Of a stretch of DNA of 19,144 bases, positions 1 through 7,966 are shown in pieces. How positions within the stretch are numbered: the stretch's first letter is position 1; each line of letters opens with the position of its first letter. This DNA is from Flavobacteriales bacterium. GTDB taxonomy: Bacteria; Bacteroidota; Bacteroidia; Flavobacteriales_D; Crocinitomicaceae. The notes beneath the pieces are model-generated. The model saw only the letters and a program-made list of their open reading frames with translations, did no database searches and was not told the origin of the DNA. Made by a program: the position numbers and the translations under genes. The stretch spans positions 1-19,144 of the forward strand of contig CANHBA010000018.1 in NCBI GenBank assembly GCA_947458985.1, read 5' to 3'.

Positions 1-247
1 AAATAGCGCGCTCAATGGAGTGCACATTAAGCTCATTTGCCAACATTTTTTTTCTAAAGAGTTTGCGCAGTTGCAATCTGTCCTTCAACTCCTCGTCTGT
101 CAAAAAGGTATTCTCGTCTTCGGCATGAATGGAAATAAGCGGTGTTCGCAAAACTTTATTTTGCTCTGCTTGACCCGCAAAATAAAAAACCACCACAACC
201 CCAACAAACAAGAGCAGCCAAAAAATTCTTAAAAGCCAAATTTTCAT
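1..247 (-). CDS. ftsQ: FtsQ cell division protein, N-terminal part (cut by window edge)
   Basis: The first 82 codons are present; the gene runs off the left edge. The protein starts MKIWLLRIFW and has a short cytoplasmic start, one membrane segment at about residues 3-24, then an extracytoplasmic stretch with ISIHAEDENTFLTDEEL, which resembles the start of the POTRA region in Bacteroidota FtsQ proteins (short beta strand, then 'FLT' and an acidic helix). FtsQ links FtsL and the septal synthase complex to the division ring. The ATG overlaps the murC stop in an ATGA (244-247), so translation is probably coupled. Position directly after murC is the usual place of ftsQ in dcw clusters, with ftsA and ftsZ expected beyond the edge. 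The call rests on topology and position more than on sequence motifs, as FtsQ is poorly conserved. Confidence 0.85.
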   Translation of the reverse strand, partial: MKIWLLRIFWLLLFVGVVVVFYFAGQAEQNKVLRTPLISIHAEDENTFLTDEELKDRLQLRKLFRKKMLANELNVHSIERAI

Positions 248-1623
248 GGTTGTGTGATTTGTATTTTGAGTAATTCAGTTAGTGGCGCGACCAAACGGTC
301 TATATCGCCTGCGCCAATGGTGAGTACGACTCCTTTTTTTATATTCTTCAAGGCAATTAATACTTCGTGGGCTGGAAGGACAGCCTTCGCTTCCATTGGG
401 GTGATATCCCTGAGCCACTCGCTAGTCACGCCGTGAATTGGGAGTTCTCGCGCTGGATATATAGGCAACAAATAGAGCTGGTCTAAGGCAGCCAGAGAGG
501 CGGCAAATTCTTGGGCAAAATCTTTGGTGCGCGAAAACAAATGCGGCTGAAAAACCCCGATAATTGGCCAGCCTGGATACATGGACCGAACTGAAGAAAT
601 CAGGGCATTGATTTCCGTCGGATGATGCGCATAATCGTCGATATACACCAATTCTTCGGACCGAAGCTGGTACTCAAAACGGCGCTTGACACCCTTAAAA
701 CTTTTAAGCGCTGGCCGTAAGTCAGCGACTTCAAAACCTAAAAGATGTAGTAAGGCAATACAACCCAAAGCGTTTTCCGCATTGTGAATGCCCGGCAAAC
801 CCAATTCTATATTTGGGAATATATCTTGATCAATTCGCAAATCGGCCACCTGAAAACCGTGCTCGTACCTCAAATTCGCAAGGCTATAAGTTGCTGTTGA
901 AGAATCTATTGCGTAAGTAATTACTTTGGCTAAGCTCGCAAGTGCTAGTCCTTCTTTTTGAACGCAAAAGCCTTTTGGATCGATGCGCAAAGAAAATTGC
1001 CTGAAGCCTTCTACAAAGGAGTCGGCACTTCCGTAAATATCGAGGTGATCGGGATCTGCAGCGGTAATGATCGCAGCAAAAGGAGAAAGCTGTAAAAAAC
1101 TTCGGTCAAATTCATCGGCTTCAATAACGGCATATGGGCTTTGAGCATGCAGGACCAAATTTGAATCAAAATTGCTCGCAATTCCACCCAAAAATGCAGT
1201 GCAACCCACGCCCAACTCTGTTAAAAGATGAGCGAGTAGCGAACTTGTTGTTGTTTTACCATGGGTGCCCGCCACACAAAGTCCTTGAAAAGTTTTGGTA
1301 AGCACACCTAGTACTTCTGCCCTCTTTAAAATTTGAAAATGGTTGGCCTGAAAAAACGCCAACTCGCCCAACGACTTAATTGCTGGTGTATACACCACCA
1401 AAGTTGTTTCAGGATTTCGGAACGCCATTGGAATATTGGCGTGTAAATCTTCGTAATGAATTGCGATGCCTTCTTGACTCAATTGTTGAGTAAGCGGAGT
1501 TTCTACTTTATCGTAGCCCGCAACATCTTTACCACTGAATTTAAAAAACCGCGCTAAGGCACTCATGCCTATGCCTCCAATGCCAACAAAATATACCTGC
1601 TCAAATTGCTGAATTGACTTCAT
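244..1623 (-). CDS. murC: UDP-N-acetylmuramate--L-alanine ligase MurC
   Basis: Cytoplasmic ATP-dependent ligase that adds the first amino acid, L-alanine, to UDP-MurNAc. At 459 residues it has normal family length and three Mur-ligase domains. The N-terminal Rossmann-like domain carries VGIGGIGMSA (about 13-22). The central ATPase domain has the P-loop GTHGKTTT (119-126) and the acidic motif EADEFD (168-173), then DPDHLDIYG (190-198). The C-terminal domain has DYAHHPTE (330-337) and QPHLFSRT (359-366), both typical of MurC and not of MurD/E/F. The ATG overlaps the murG stop by 4 nt (ATGA) and the stop overlaps the ftsQ ATG the same way. All key residues look intact. Confidence 0.98.
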   Translation of the reverse strand: MKSIQQFEQVYFVGIGGIGMSALARFFKFSGKDVAGYDKVETPLTQQLSQEGIAIHYEDLHANIPMAFRNPETTLVVYTPAIKSLGELAFFQANHFQILKRAEVLGVLTKTFQGLCVAGTHGKTTTSSLLAHLLTELGVGCTAFLGGIASNFDSNLVLHAQSPYAVIEADEFDRSFLQLSPFAAIITAADPDHLDIYGSADSFVEGFRQFSLRIDPKGFCVQKEGLALASLAKVITYAIDSSTATYSLANLRYEHGFQVADLRIDQDIFPNIELGLPGIHNAENALGCIALLHLLGFEVADLRPALKSFKGVKRRFEYQLRSEELVYIDDYAHHPTEINALISSVRSMYPGWPIIGVFQPHLFSRTKDFAQEFAASLAALDQLYLLPIYPARELPIHGVTSEWLRDITPMEAKAVLPAHEVLIALKNIKKGVVLTIGAGDIDRLVAPLTELLKIQITQP

Positions 1624-2723
1624 AACTTAGCGCTATTAATACATACTTCCATTATTGCATTTGTGGCGTTGGGAAGTGCAAAAGAAGTTAATGCCGCGGA
1701 AAGCTCCTGTTGTTTTGCAACATCTGAAATCAAATCAAGAGCAGTAGCCACTAATTTTTCAGAGGCTTGGGCATCCGTTACTAAAATAGCAGCTGAACGG
1801 TCGACGAGTGCGCGGGCATTTTTTGTTTGGTGGTCTTCGGCGACATTTGGTGATGGAACTAAAATAGTGGGTTTTGCTACTAGTGCTAACTCACTTACAG
1901 AAAGTGCACCTGCTCGAGAAATAATTACGGTAGAAAGCGCATATGCGAGGTCCATTCTTTGGATAAATGGAAAGACCTTCACGTTGGCAGGTAAACTTGC
2001 TTCGAATTGCGCTAATTCTTGCTCGTAAGACTTTCCACATTGCCACAATACTTGTACTGTTCCGGCTTCAAAAGTAGGAAGGGCCGCTCGAAGTGCTAAA
2101 TTCAATGTTTTAGCACCCAAACTTCCACCCATTACAAATAGGGTGGCTTTATTTGGATCGAGGCCAAAATGTTGGGCTGCTTCAGCTTTGAGCACCGAGA
2201 GGTCTTGCAGCAAATAGGCCCGCACCGGATTACCAGTAAGTTTGATTTTTTTCGGGTCGAAAAATTTTTCCATGTTTGGATATGCCACACAAATTGCCTT
2301 TGCTTTTCGGGCTAATATTTGGTTGGTTTTCCCGGGAAAGGAATTTTGCTCTTGTAATAAAGTTGGAACGCCCAGCAATTGCGCCATTTGCAGGGTTGGG
2401 CCACTCGCATAACCACCCACACCAATTACTAATTCTGGCTTGAAGCGACGGATGACAAAAAATGCCTTGGCTAAACTCTGGACAATTTTAAAGGGCAACA
2501 ACAAATTTTTCAAAGTCAGTTTGCGCTGCAAGCCCATGATGGGTAATCCTACAATCGGATAACCAGCTTGTGGTACTTTTTCCATTTCCATTTTTCCTTC
2601 GGCGCCAATAAACAAAATGTCTGCATTGCTATTGCTGCGTTTGATTTCATCGGCAATCGCCAAAGCCGGAAAAATATGGCCACCTGTGCCACCACCAGAG
2701 ATGATTACTTTAGTCAACTTCAT
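1620..2723 (-). CDS. murG: UDP-GlcNAc--undecaprenyl-PP-MurNAc-pentapeptide GlcNAc transferase MurG
   Basis: Peripheral membrane GT28 glycosyltransferase that turns lipid I into lipid II at the inner face of the membrane. Seen motifs: the glycine-rich loop GGGTGGH (10-16), VGGYASGP (102-109), QEQNSFPG (124-131), GNPVR (164-168), GGSLGA (199-204) and the donor-binding SRAGALSVSE (269-278), in family order. I start it at the ATG at 2723-2721 (MKLTKVIISG, 367 aa), because MurG proteins begin within a few residues of the first beta strand. The frame stays open to an ATG at 2807, but that would add 28 basic residues wholly inside ftsW. With the chosen start, the gene overlaps the end of ftsW by 14 nt and murC by 4 nt. 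Confidence 0.96.
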   Translation of the reverse strand: MKLTKVIISGGGTGGHIFPALAIADEIKRSNSNADILFIGAEGKMEMEKVPQAGYPIVGLPIMGLQRKLTLKNLLLPFKIVQSLAKAFFVIRRFKPELVIGVGGYASGPTLQMAQLLGVPTLLQEQNSFPGKTNQILARKAKAICVAYPNMEKFFDPKKIKLTGNPVRAYLLQDLSVLKAEAAQHFGLDPNKATLFVMGGSLGAKTLNLALRAALPTFEAGTVQVLWQCGKSYEQELAQFEASLPANVKVFPFIQRMDLAYALSTVIISRAGALSVSELALVAKPTILVPSPNVAEDHQTKNARALVDRSAAILVTDAQASEKLVATALDLISDVAKQQELSAALTSFALPNATNAIMEVCINSAKL

Positions 2724-3903
2724 TTTCTTGAGGGCTTGCAAATTGATTCTCTTGCTCATTCTTCGGAAGTTCTTTGGCAAAAGACTGCACCACACCAATG
2801 GAGACACAAGCCATGACCAACGCAGAACCTCCCATTGCCAAAAAAGGCATGTTTTGACCTGTTACAGGAAAAACACCTGTACAAACCAACATATTGATAC
2901 TCGCTTGGGTAAGCAAGTGAATGCCGATACCAAGCGCCACATAACTTTGAAATAAATCGGTGGTCTTGAGTGCAAAACGGATCATGCGAAAAAGTAAAAT
3001 CATATACATGAGCACCAAAAAGAATGCCGATGCAAAACCAAATTCTTCGACAAACGTTGCGTAGTAAAAATCGGCATAGGCTTCGGGAAGAAACTCTTTG
3101 AGTTTGCCATCGCCCACCCCTTGACCAAATATGGATCCTACGGAAATAGCCAACTTAGCATTGTTGGCCTGCTGATTGGCTTGCAAACTTTCCACGCTTT
3201 GTTCGGCGGTGTCTACCCGGTTATTGATACGGTTCATCCAGGTATCGTAACGCGGTAAGATTTCGGCCTCTGGCAAAGCTAAATGCGCACCGACAATCAG
3301 CAATACTACCACTATTCCAGCTCCTGCAAGTGTAAGTAATTTGAATATGGGAACGCGACCAATATACAACATGATCATGCTCAACATAAATAGCATGGCT
3401 GAGGTCGAGAAATTATCCTTTAGAATAAGTACACAAGTTGCCCCTATTGGCAACAACAAAGGTACAATCCCGTCTCGCCAGCTATCGAGTTTTTGCTGCT
3501 TCTTGACCAATAATTTACTCACATAAATAATGAGTGCCAACTTGGCAAAGTCTGAAGATTGAAAGGTTAAGTTGATAAATGGAATGCGGATCCAGCGACC
3601 AGCCCCATTGACCTCTGCACCAAAAAACCAGGTGAACAGCAAGAGACCTAAACCTAAATAATAAGCGAACTTAGCAGTTTGACTAATGTACTTTGCTGGC
3701 ACCCGATGAATGCCGTACATTGCACCAAAACCCAGTACGACATAAATAAGATGTTTGAATAAATAAAAAAATGGAGAACCACCCTCAATCTTGATCAAGA
3801 TAGGCACGAAACTATACACCGTGACCAACGAAAATGCCATCATTAACAAAGTAATGATCCAAATGACGGGGTCGCCTTTGAGATAAGAAAGGTAAGTTCT
3901 CAT
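2710..3903 (-). CDS. ftsW: FtsW, SEDS-family septal peptidoglycan polymerase
   Basis: Multi-pass membrane glycosyltransferase of the SEDS family, which polymerises lipid II at the septum together with a class B PBP. The 397 residues contain about ten hydrophobic segments. Family motifs are in order: GRWIRIPFINLTFQSSDFAK (102-121), QANNAKLAISVGSIFGQGVG (245-264), FLPEAYADFYYATFVEEFG (271-289), and FPVTGQNMPFLAMGGSA (345-361). D278 in the third motif lines up with the essential Asp of RodA/FtsW (E. coli RodA LPERHTDF). The cytoplasmic tail after about 376 is short and acidic. Its partner is most likely the class B PBP encoded at 7967-10075 in the same operon. The gap to murD is 9 nt, the longest inside the operon. 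FtsW rather than RodA is inferred from the dcw context. Confidence 0.95.
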   Translation of the reverse strand: MRTYLSYLKGDPVIWIITLLMMAFSLVTVYSFVPILIKIEGGSPFFYLFKHLIYVVLGFGAMYGIHRVPAKYISQTAKFAYYLGLGLLLFTWFFGAEVNGAGRWIRIPFINLTFQSSDFAKLALIIYVSKLLVKKQQKLDSWRDGIVPLLLPIGATCVLILKDNFSTSAMLFMLSMIMLYIGRVPIFKLLTLAGAGIVVVLLIVGAHLALPEAEILPRYDTWMNRINNRVDTAEQSVESLQANQQANNAKLAISVGSIFGQGVGDGKLKEFLPEAYADFYYATFVEEFGFASAFFLVLMYMILLFRMIRFALKTTDLFQSYVALGIGIHLLTQASINMLVCTGVFPVTGQNMPFLAMGGSALVMACVSIGVVQSFAKELPKNEQENQFASPQENEVD

Positions 3904-3912
3904 TTCACCAAA

Positions 3913-5259
3913 TTATAACATGCGAACTGCTTGTTTAAATTGCTGACCTCTGTCTTCGTAGTTTGCGAATAAATCAAAACTTGCACAAGCCGGAGACAAA
4001 AGAACGGTTTCCTCTTTATTCGCCAATTGGTAGGCAAACGCAACTGCTTCGTGCGCGGTTTTGGCCTCCACGATGACCTCTACTTTACCAGTAAATGCTT
4101 CAATGATTTTTTGGTTATCTACACCCAGACAAACAATTGACTTCACTTTTTGAGAAACGAGCTCATCTAATTCACTGTAGTCATTGCCTTTGTCTACACC
4201 ACCAACAATCCAGACTGTTGGCTTGTCCATAGATTCAAGCGCAAACCAAGCAGCATTGATATTTGTAGCTTTGGAGTCATTGATGAATTCAATACCGTTG
4301 ACTTTAGCCACAAATTCCATGCGGTGTTCGACATTAGTAAAATCTTGCAAACTTTCGCGTACGGAATCCGTGCGGATTTCTACAAGCCTTGCTGCAATAC
4401 CTGCTGCAAGCGCATTTTGGGTGTTGTGCTTTCCTTTGAGAGCTAAATCGTGAATAGACATGGTGAGTTGTTGTTTGTTTATGTTGATGTATAGTTGTTG
4501 CTGGTCTGCGTAGCCGCCGTTCTCTTGAACTGTTGTCAGTGAAAAAGGCGCTAGTTGGGCATTGCTTGGCATTCCTTTTAAATAGGAATTGATCGTGGTG
4601 TCATCAGCATTGTAGATGAAATGATCTGCTGCCGTTTGATTTTGAAGAATGCGGAATTTCGAACGCACGTAGTTGTCCATTTGGTAGTCGTAGCGGTCGA
4701 GGTGGTCAGGTGTAATATTGGTGAGAATAGCGATGTCTGCTCGAAAGGCATACATGTCGTCTAGCTGAAAAGAACTGAGTTCCAAAACATAAATATCGAA
4801 AGCCTCAGTGGCAATTTGCTTGGCAAAGCTTTGCCCAACATTGCCAGCTAATCCGACATTCAAACCTGCCTTTTTGAGCATATGGTAACACCACATAGTG
4901 GTTGTGGTTTTGCCGTTGCTACCTGTAATGCAAATATGCTTTGCATTGGAGTAATAGCCGCCAAACTCGATTTCTGAAATGACTTGAATTCCCTTTTGTC
5001 GAATGGCCTGCATGATTGCCGCCGTCTCCGGAATTCCTGGAGATTTTATTATCAAATCGGCGCTAAGGATTCGAGATAAATCGTGTGAACCTGACTCAAA
5101 AGCGATGCGCTGCTCGATTAATTCTTGTTGAAAAGAAGGTTTGATGTTTGCGCCGTCCGAAACAAAAACGCGCCATCCTTTCGCCTGCGCCAAAATAGCT
5201 GCTCCAACGCCAGATTCACCAGCGCCTAAAATAACAAGCAAGCGATTTTGAGCATCCAT
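3913..5259 (-). CDS. murD: UDP-N-acetylmuramoyl-L-alanine--D-glutamate ligase MurD
   Basis: Cytoplasmic ligase that adds D-glutamate to UDP-MurNAc-L-Ala. The length, 448 aa, is normal. The N-terminal nucleotide-binding domain has LGAGESGVGAA (11-21) and KSPGIP (72-77). The ATPase domain has the P-loop GSNGKTTT (113-120), LELSSFQL (159-166) and TNITPDHLDRY (180-190). The C-terminal domain has EHRMEFV (311-317), NDSKATN (327-333), GGVDKGNDY (353-361) and LLSPACASFD (420-429), which are diagnostic of MurD. It lies between mraY (2-nt gap upstream) and ftsW (9-nt gap downstream). Nothing is missing or odd. Confidence 0.98.
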   Translation of the reverse strand: MDAQNRLLVILGAGESGVGAAILAQAKGWRVFVSDGANIKPSFQQELIEQRIAFESGSHDLSRILSADLIIKSPGIPETAAIMQAIRQKGIQVISEIEFGGYYSNAKHICITGSNGKTTTTMWCYHMLKKAGLNVGLAGNVGQSFAKQIATEAFDIYVLELSSFQLDDMYAFRADIAILTNITPDHLDRYDYQMDNYVRSKFRILQNQTAADHFIYNADDTTINSYLKGMPSNAQLAPFSLTTVQENGGYADQQQLYININKQQLTMSIHDLALKGKHNTQNALAAGIAARLVEIRTDSVRESLQDFTNVEHRMEFVAKVNGIEFINDSKATNINAAWFALESMDKPTVWIVGGVDKGNDYSELDELVSQKVKSIVCLGVDNQKIIEAFTGKVEVIVEAKTAHEAVAFAYQLANKEETVLLSPACASFDLFANYEDRGQQFKQAVRML

Positions 5260-5261
5260 TT

Positions 5262-6506
5262 TTAGCGTAATTTGAGCGTTACAATTGTGATTACGGCCAA
5301 CAAAACAGCTACAATCCAGAAACGAGCAACAATTTTAGCTTCGTGGATCCCTTGTTTTTGGTAATGGTGATGCAGCGGCGCCATTAACAGGACCCGCCTA
5401 CCCTCGCCGTAGCGCTTTTTAGTGTATTTGAAATACCCCACCTGCAGCATCACCGATACATTTTCAATCAGAAAAATGCCGCATAGCACTGGAATGAGTA
5501 ATTCCTTACGGATGGCAATGGCAAAAACGGCGATGATGCCTCCCAATGCGAGGCTGCCTGTATCACCCATAAAAACTTGTGCTGGAAAGGCGTTGTACCA
5601 AAGAAAACCTACGCAAGCGCCAACAAAGGCCGCAATGAAGATCACCAATTCTTCAGCCTCGGGGATATACATCACATTGAGGTAATCGGCAAATTTGGCA
5701 TGAGAACTTACGTAAGCCAAGACCGCCAATGCAATACCAATAATGGCTGAGGTCCCTGTTGCCAAACCGTCGAGGCCGTCGGTCATGTTGGCACCATTTG
5801 AAACAGCGATGACGATAAAAATAACGATAGGTATAAAAATGAGCCAGCCGTAAGATTTATTGATATCGCCAATGAGCCAGTTGTAATTGAATTCATTGCC
5901 TTTGAAAAAAGGGATGGTGGTGGTCATGTCGTCGGTGCGGATCCATTTGTAATTTTCTCCTGCATTTTGCGCGTGCTCATGGGTTACAAAAGTTTCGTCG
6001 GCTTGAAGTTTGTAATTGGACGCAACTCTTTTATGTACCACTACATCATTGGAGAAATATAAAATTCCGCCCACTATAAGCCCTACGCCAATTTGACCAA
6101 TAATTTTGGAGGTACCTTTTAAACCTTCTTTGTTCTTTTTGAAAACTTTAATGTAATCGTCTAGAAAGCCAATCAAACCCAACCAAATAGTGGCAATGAC
6201 CATAGTAATGACGTATACATTTTGCAGTTTGGCAAAAAGCAATGTTGGAATGAGGATAGCCGCAAGAATGATGAGCCCACCCATGGTAGGTGTCCCGGAT
6301 TTTTCTAATTGACCGGCCAAACCGAGGTCGCGAACGGTTTCGCCAATTTGTTGGTAGCGAAGGCGGGCAATGATGCGCTTTCCGATCACCACCGAAACAA
6401 TCAAAGAGGTGATGAGCGCCAAAGCGGCACGGAAAGAAATAAACTGGAACAAACCTGCACCAGGAAAATTGATTTGATCGAGCCAGGAAAACAAATAATA
6501 CAACAT
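5262..6506 (-). CDS. mraY: Phospho-MurNAc-pentapeptide transferase MraY
   Basis: Integral membrane enzyme that moves phospho-MurNAc-pentapeptide from UDP to undecaprenyl phosphate, giving lipid I. Motifs: GTPTMGG (71-77), the DD pair in FLDDYIKVF (114-122), NMTDGLDGLATG (240-251), FMGDTGSLALGG (312-323) and the histidine loop MAPLHHHYQKQG (375-386), which together form the Mg-binding active site. About ten membrane segments are visible. I start at the ATG at 6506-6504 (MLYYLFSWLD, 414 aa), one base after the murE stop; this matches the family N-terminus. The frame extends upstream to 6611 inside murE, but those 35 residues are unlike MraY. About 40 hydrophilic residues are inserted at roughly 153-194, before TTTIPFFK; I recall such an insert as usual in Bacteroidota MraY. 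Confidence 0.97.
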   Translation of the reverse strand: MLYYLFSWLDQINFPGAGLFQFISFRAALALITSLIVSVVIGKRIIARLRYQQIGETVRDLGLAGQLEKSGTPTMGGLIILAAILIPTLLFAKLQNVYVITMVIATIWLGLIGFLDDYIKVFKKNKEGLKGTSKIIGQIGVGLIVGGILYFSNDVVVHKRVASNYKLQADETFVTHEHAQNAGENYKWIRTDDMTTTIPFFKGNEFNYNWLIGDINKSYGWLIFIPIVIFIVIAVSNGANMTDGLDGLATGTSAIIGIALAVLAYVSSHAKFADYLNVMYIPEAEELVIFIAAFVGACVGFLWYNAFPAQVFMGDTGSLALGGIIAVFAIAIRKELLIPVLCGIFLIENVSVMLQVGYFKYTKKRYGEGRRVLLMAPLHHHYQKQGIHEAKIVARFWIVAVLLAVITIVTLKLR

Positions 6507-6507
6507 G

Positions 6508-7965
6508 TTACTTATCGAGTTGGTTAAAAAGTGCTTTAGTGACAGCGACGTCGTCAAAATCGGTACGAACGCCGTTGATTTCTTGGTAGGTCTCGTGACC
6601 CTTACCTGCAATGAGCAGGATATCGCCTGGATTTGCTAAAAGCAAGGCAGTTTTAATCGCTTGTTTGCGGTCGAGGACGGCCAGCGTGCGGCTTGCAGCT
6701 GCTGCATCTAAGCCTGCTTCCATATCGGCAATAATTTGTTGCGGATCTTCTGTGCGCGGATTATCAGAAGTAAGCACTACTTGCTGACTGCGCGCTGCAG
6801 CAATAGCAGCCATTTTGGGACGCTTCTCTTTGTCGCGGTCTCCGCCACAGCCAACTACTGTAATAACTTTATTATTTTTCTGAAATGCAGCAATTGTAGC
6901 GAGCACGTTTTCGAGTGCGTCGGGCGTATGTGCATAATCGACAATTGCCGTTATTCCTTTTGGACTCGTGAGGTGCTCAAAGCGCCCAGCTACGTGTGTG
7001 AGCTGACTCAAAACGCGCAATACTTCCATAGGTTCTTGACCTAAACCAGTAGCCAAGCCATATACTAAAAGTAAGTTGGCCGCATTGAAAGCACCCACTA
7101 ATCGTGTATGCACCTCGTTGCCGTTTATTTGTAGCACCAATCCACCCAAGCTGTTTTCGATGATCTTTCCTTTGAAATCGGCAGGCGTCTTCAGTGCGTA
7201 AGTCATTTTTTTGGCGCGGGTGTTTTGCAGCATCACCATCCCGTTTTTATCGTCGGCATTAACAAGGGCAATAGCTTGATTCGAAAGCCCATCAAAAAAT
7301 GCTTTTTTCACGCGCAAATATTCGGCGAAAGTGTGGTGATAGTCGAGGTGGTCGTGGGTAATGTTCGTGAAACCCGCTGCCGCAAAATGTAAACCGCCAA
7401 TGCGGCCCTGATCGATAGCATGCGAACTCACCTCCATGAAACAATACTGGCAGCCCGCACTTACCATTTCACTGAGCAAGGCATTGAGTGCAACAGGGTC
7501 TGGCGTGGTATGGGTTGCCGCAATTGCCTGGCTACCTATTTTATTGACAACCGTAGAAAGCAAACCACAATAAAAACCCAATTGAGTGAATAAATCGTGG
7601 AGTAAAGTGGCTGTGGTGGTTTTGCCATTTGTACCGGTAACGCCCACAAGTGTGAGTTGTTGTGAAGGATTACCGTAAAATGCACAAGCTAATTCAGCCA
7701 AAGCAAAGTTGGTATTTGTCACTTTGACAATTGTGGCATCTTGAGGCAAATCAATGGTTTGCTGAACCACAAATACACGACATCCTTGTTGGTAAGCTTG
7801 CTGCGCATACTGATGGCCATCGGTTTGGGTACCTACAATACAACAAAACAAAGCACCTTCTTTTGCTTTCCTAGAATCAAAAACGAGTTCAGTAATGGTT
7901 TGCTCCAAGTTTCCTTGTTGCAATGTATGCGGAAGCGCTACCAATAACTGTTTGAACTGAGGCAT
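6508..7965 (-). CDS. murE: UDP-MurNAc-L-Ala-D-Glu ligase MurE, predicted meso-DAP adding
   Basis: Cytoplasmic ligase that adds the third peptide residue to UDP-MurNAc-L-Ala-D-Glu. The protein has 485 aa. The N-terminal domain has VFDSRKAKEGALF (28-40) and GHQYAQQA (50-57). The ATPase domain has the P-loop GTNGKTTT (111-118), THTTPDP (151-157), MEVSSHA (177-183) and YLRVKKAFF (216-224), where K220 is the likely carbamylated lysine. The C-terminal domain has VDYAHTPDALE (342-352), GCGGDRDKEKRP (372-383), DNPRTEDP (401-408) and GKGHE (454-458). DNPR is the motif that marks meso-diaminopimelate ligases; lysine enzymes differ there. It follows the PBP gene by 1 nt and precedes mraY by 1 nt. No murF follows it, unlike the E. 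coli order. Confidence 0.97.
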   Translation of the reverse strand: MPQFKQLLVALPHTLQQGNLEQTITELVFDSRKAKEGALFCCIVGTQTDGHQYAQQAYQQGCRVFVVQQTIDLPQDATIVKVTNTNFALAELACAFYGNPSQQLTLVGVTGTNGKTTTATLLHDLFTQLGFYCGLLSTVVNKIGSQAIAATHTTPDPVALNALLSEMVSAGCQYCFMEVSSHAIDQGRIGGLHFAAAGFTNITHDHLDYHHTFAEYLRVKKAFFDGLSNQAIALVNADDKNGMVMLQNTRAKKMTYALKTPADFKGKIIENSLGGLVLQINGNEVHTRLVGAFNAANLLLVYGLATGLGQEPMEVLRVLSQLTHVAGRFEHLTSPKGITAIVDYAHTPDALENVLATIAAFQKNNKVITVVGCGGDRDKEKRPKMAAIAAARSQQVVLTSDNPRTEDPQQIIADMEAGLDAAAASRTLAVLDRKQAIKTALLLANPGDILLIAGKGHETYQEINGVRTDFDDVAVTKALFNQLDK

Positions 7966-7966
7966 T

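Noticed and set aside
1663..2028. Open frame of 121 codons on the plus strand inside murG
   Set aside because: It is antisense to conserved MurG coding sequence, has no family likeness, start context or promoter; the same holds for the other long antisense frames in the dcw genes.
2724..2807. N-terminal extension of MurG to an ATG at 2807
   Set aside because: It would add 28 basic residues encoded wholly within ftsW and unlike any MurG start; the ATG at 2723 places GGGTGGH at the expected distance from the N-terminus.
6507..6611. N-terminal extension of MraY to an ATG at 6611
   Set aside because: The 35 added residues are polar, lie inside murE, and do not match MraY; the ATG at 6506 directly follows the murE stop.
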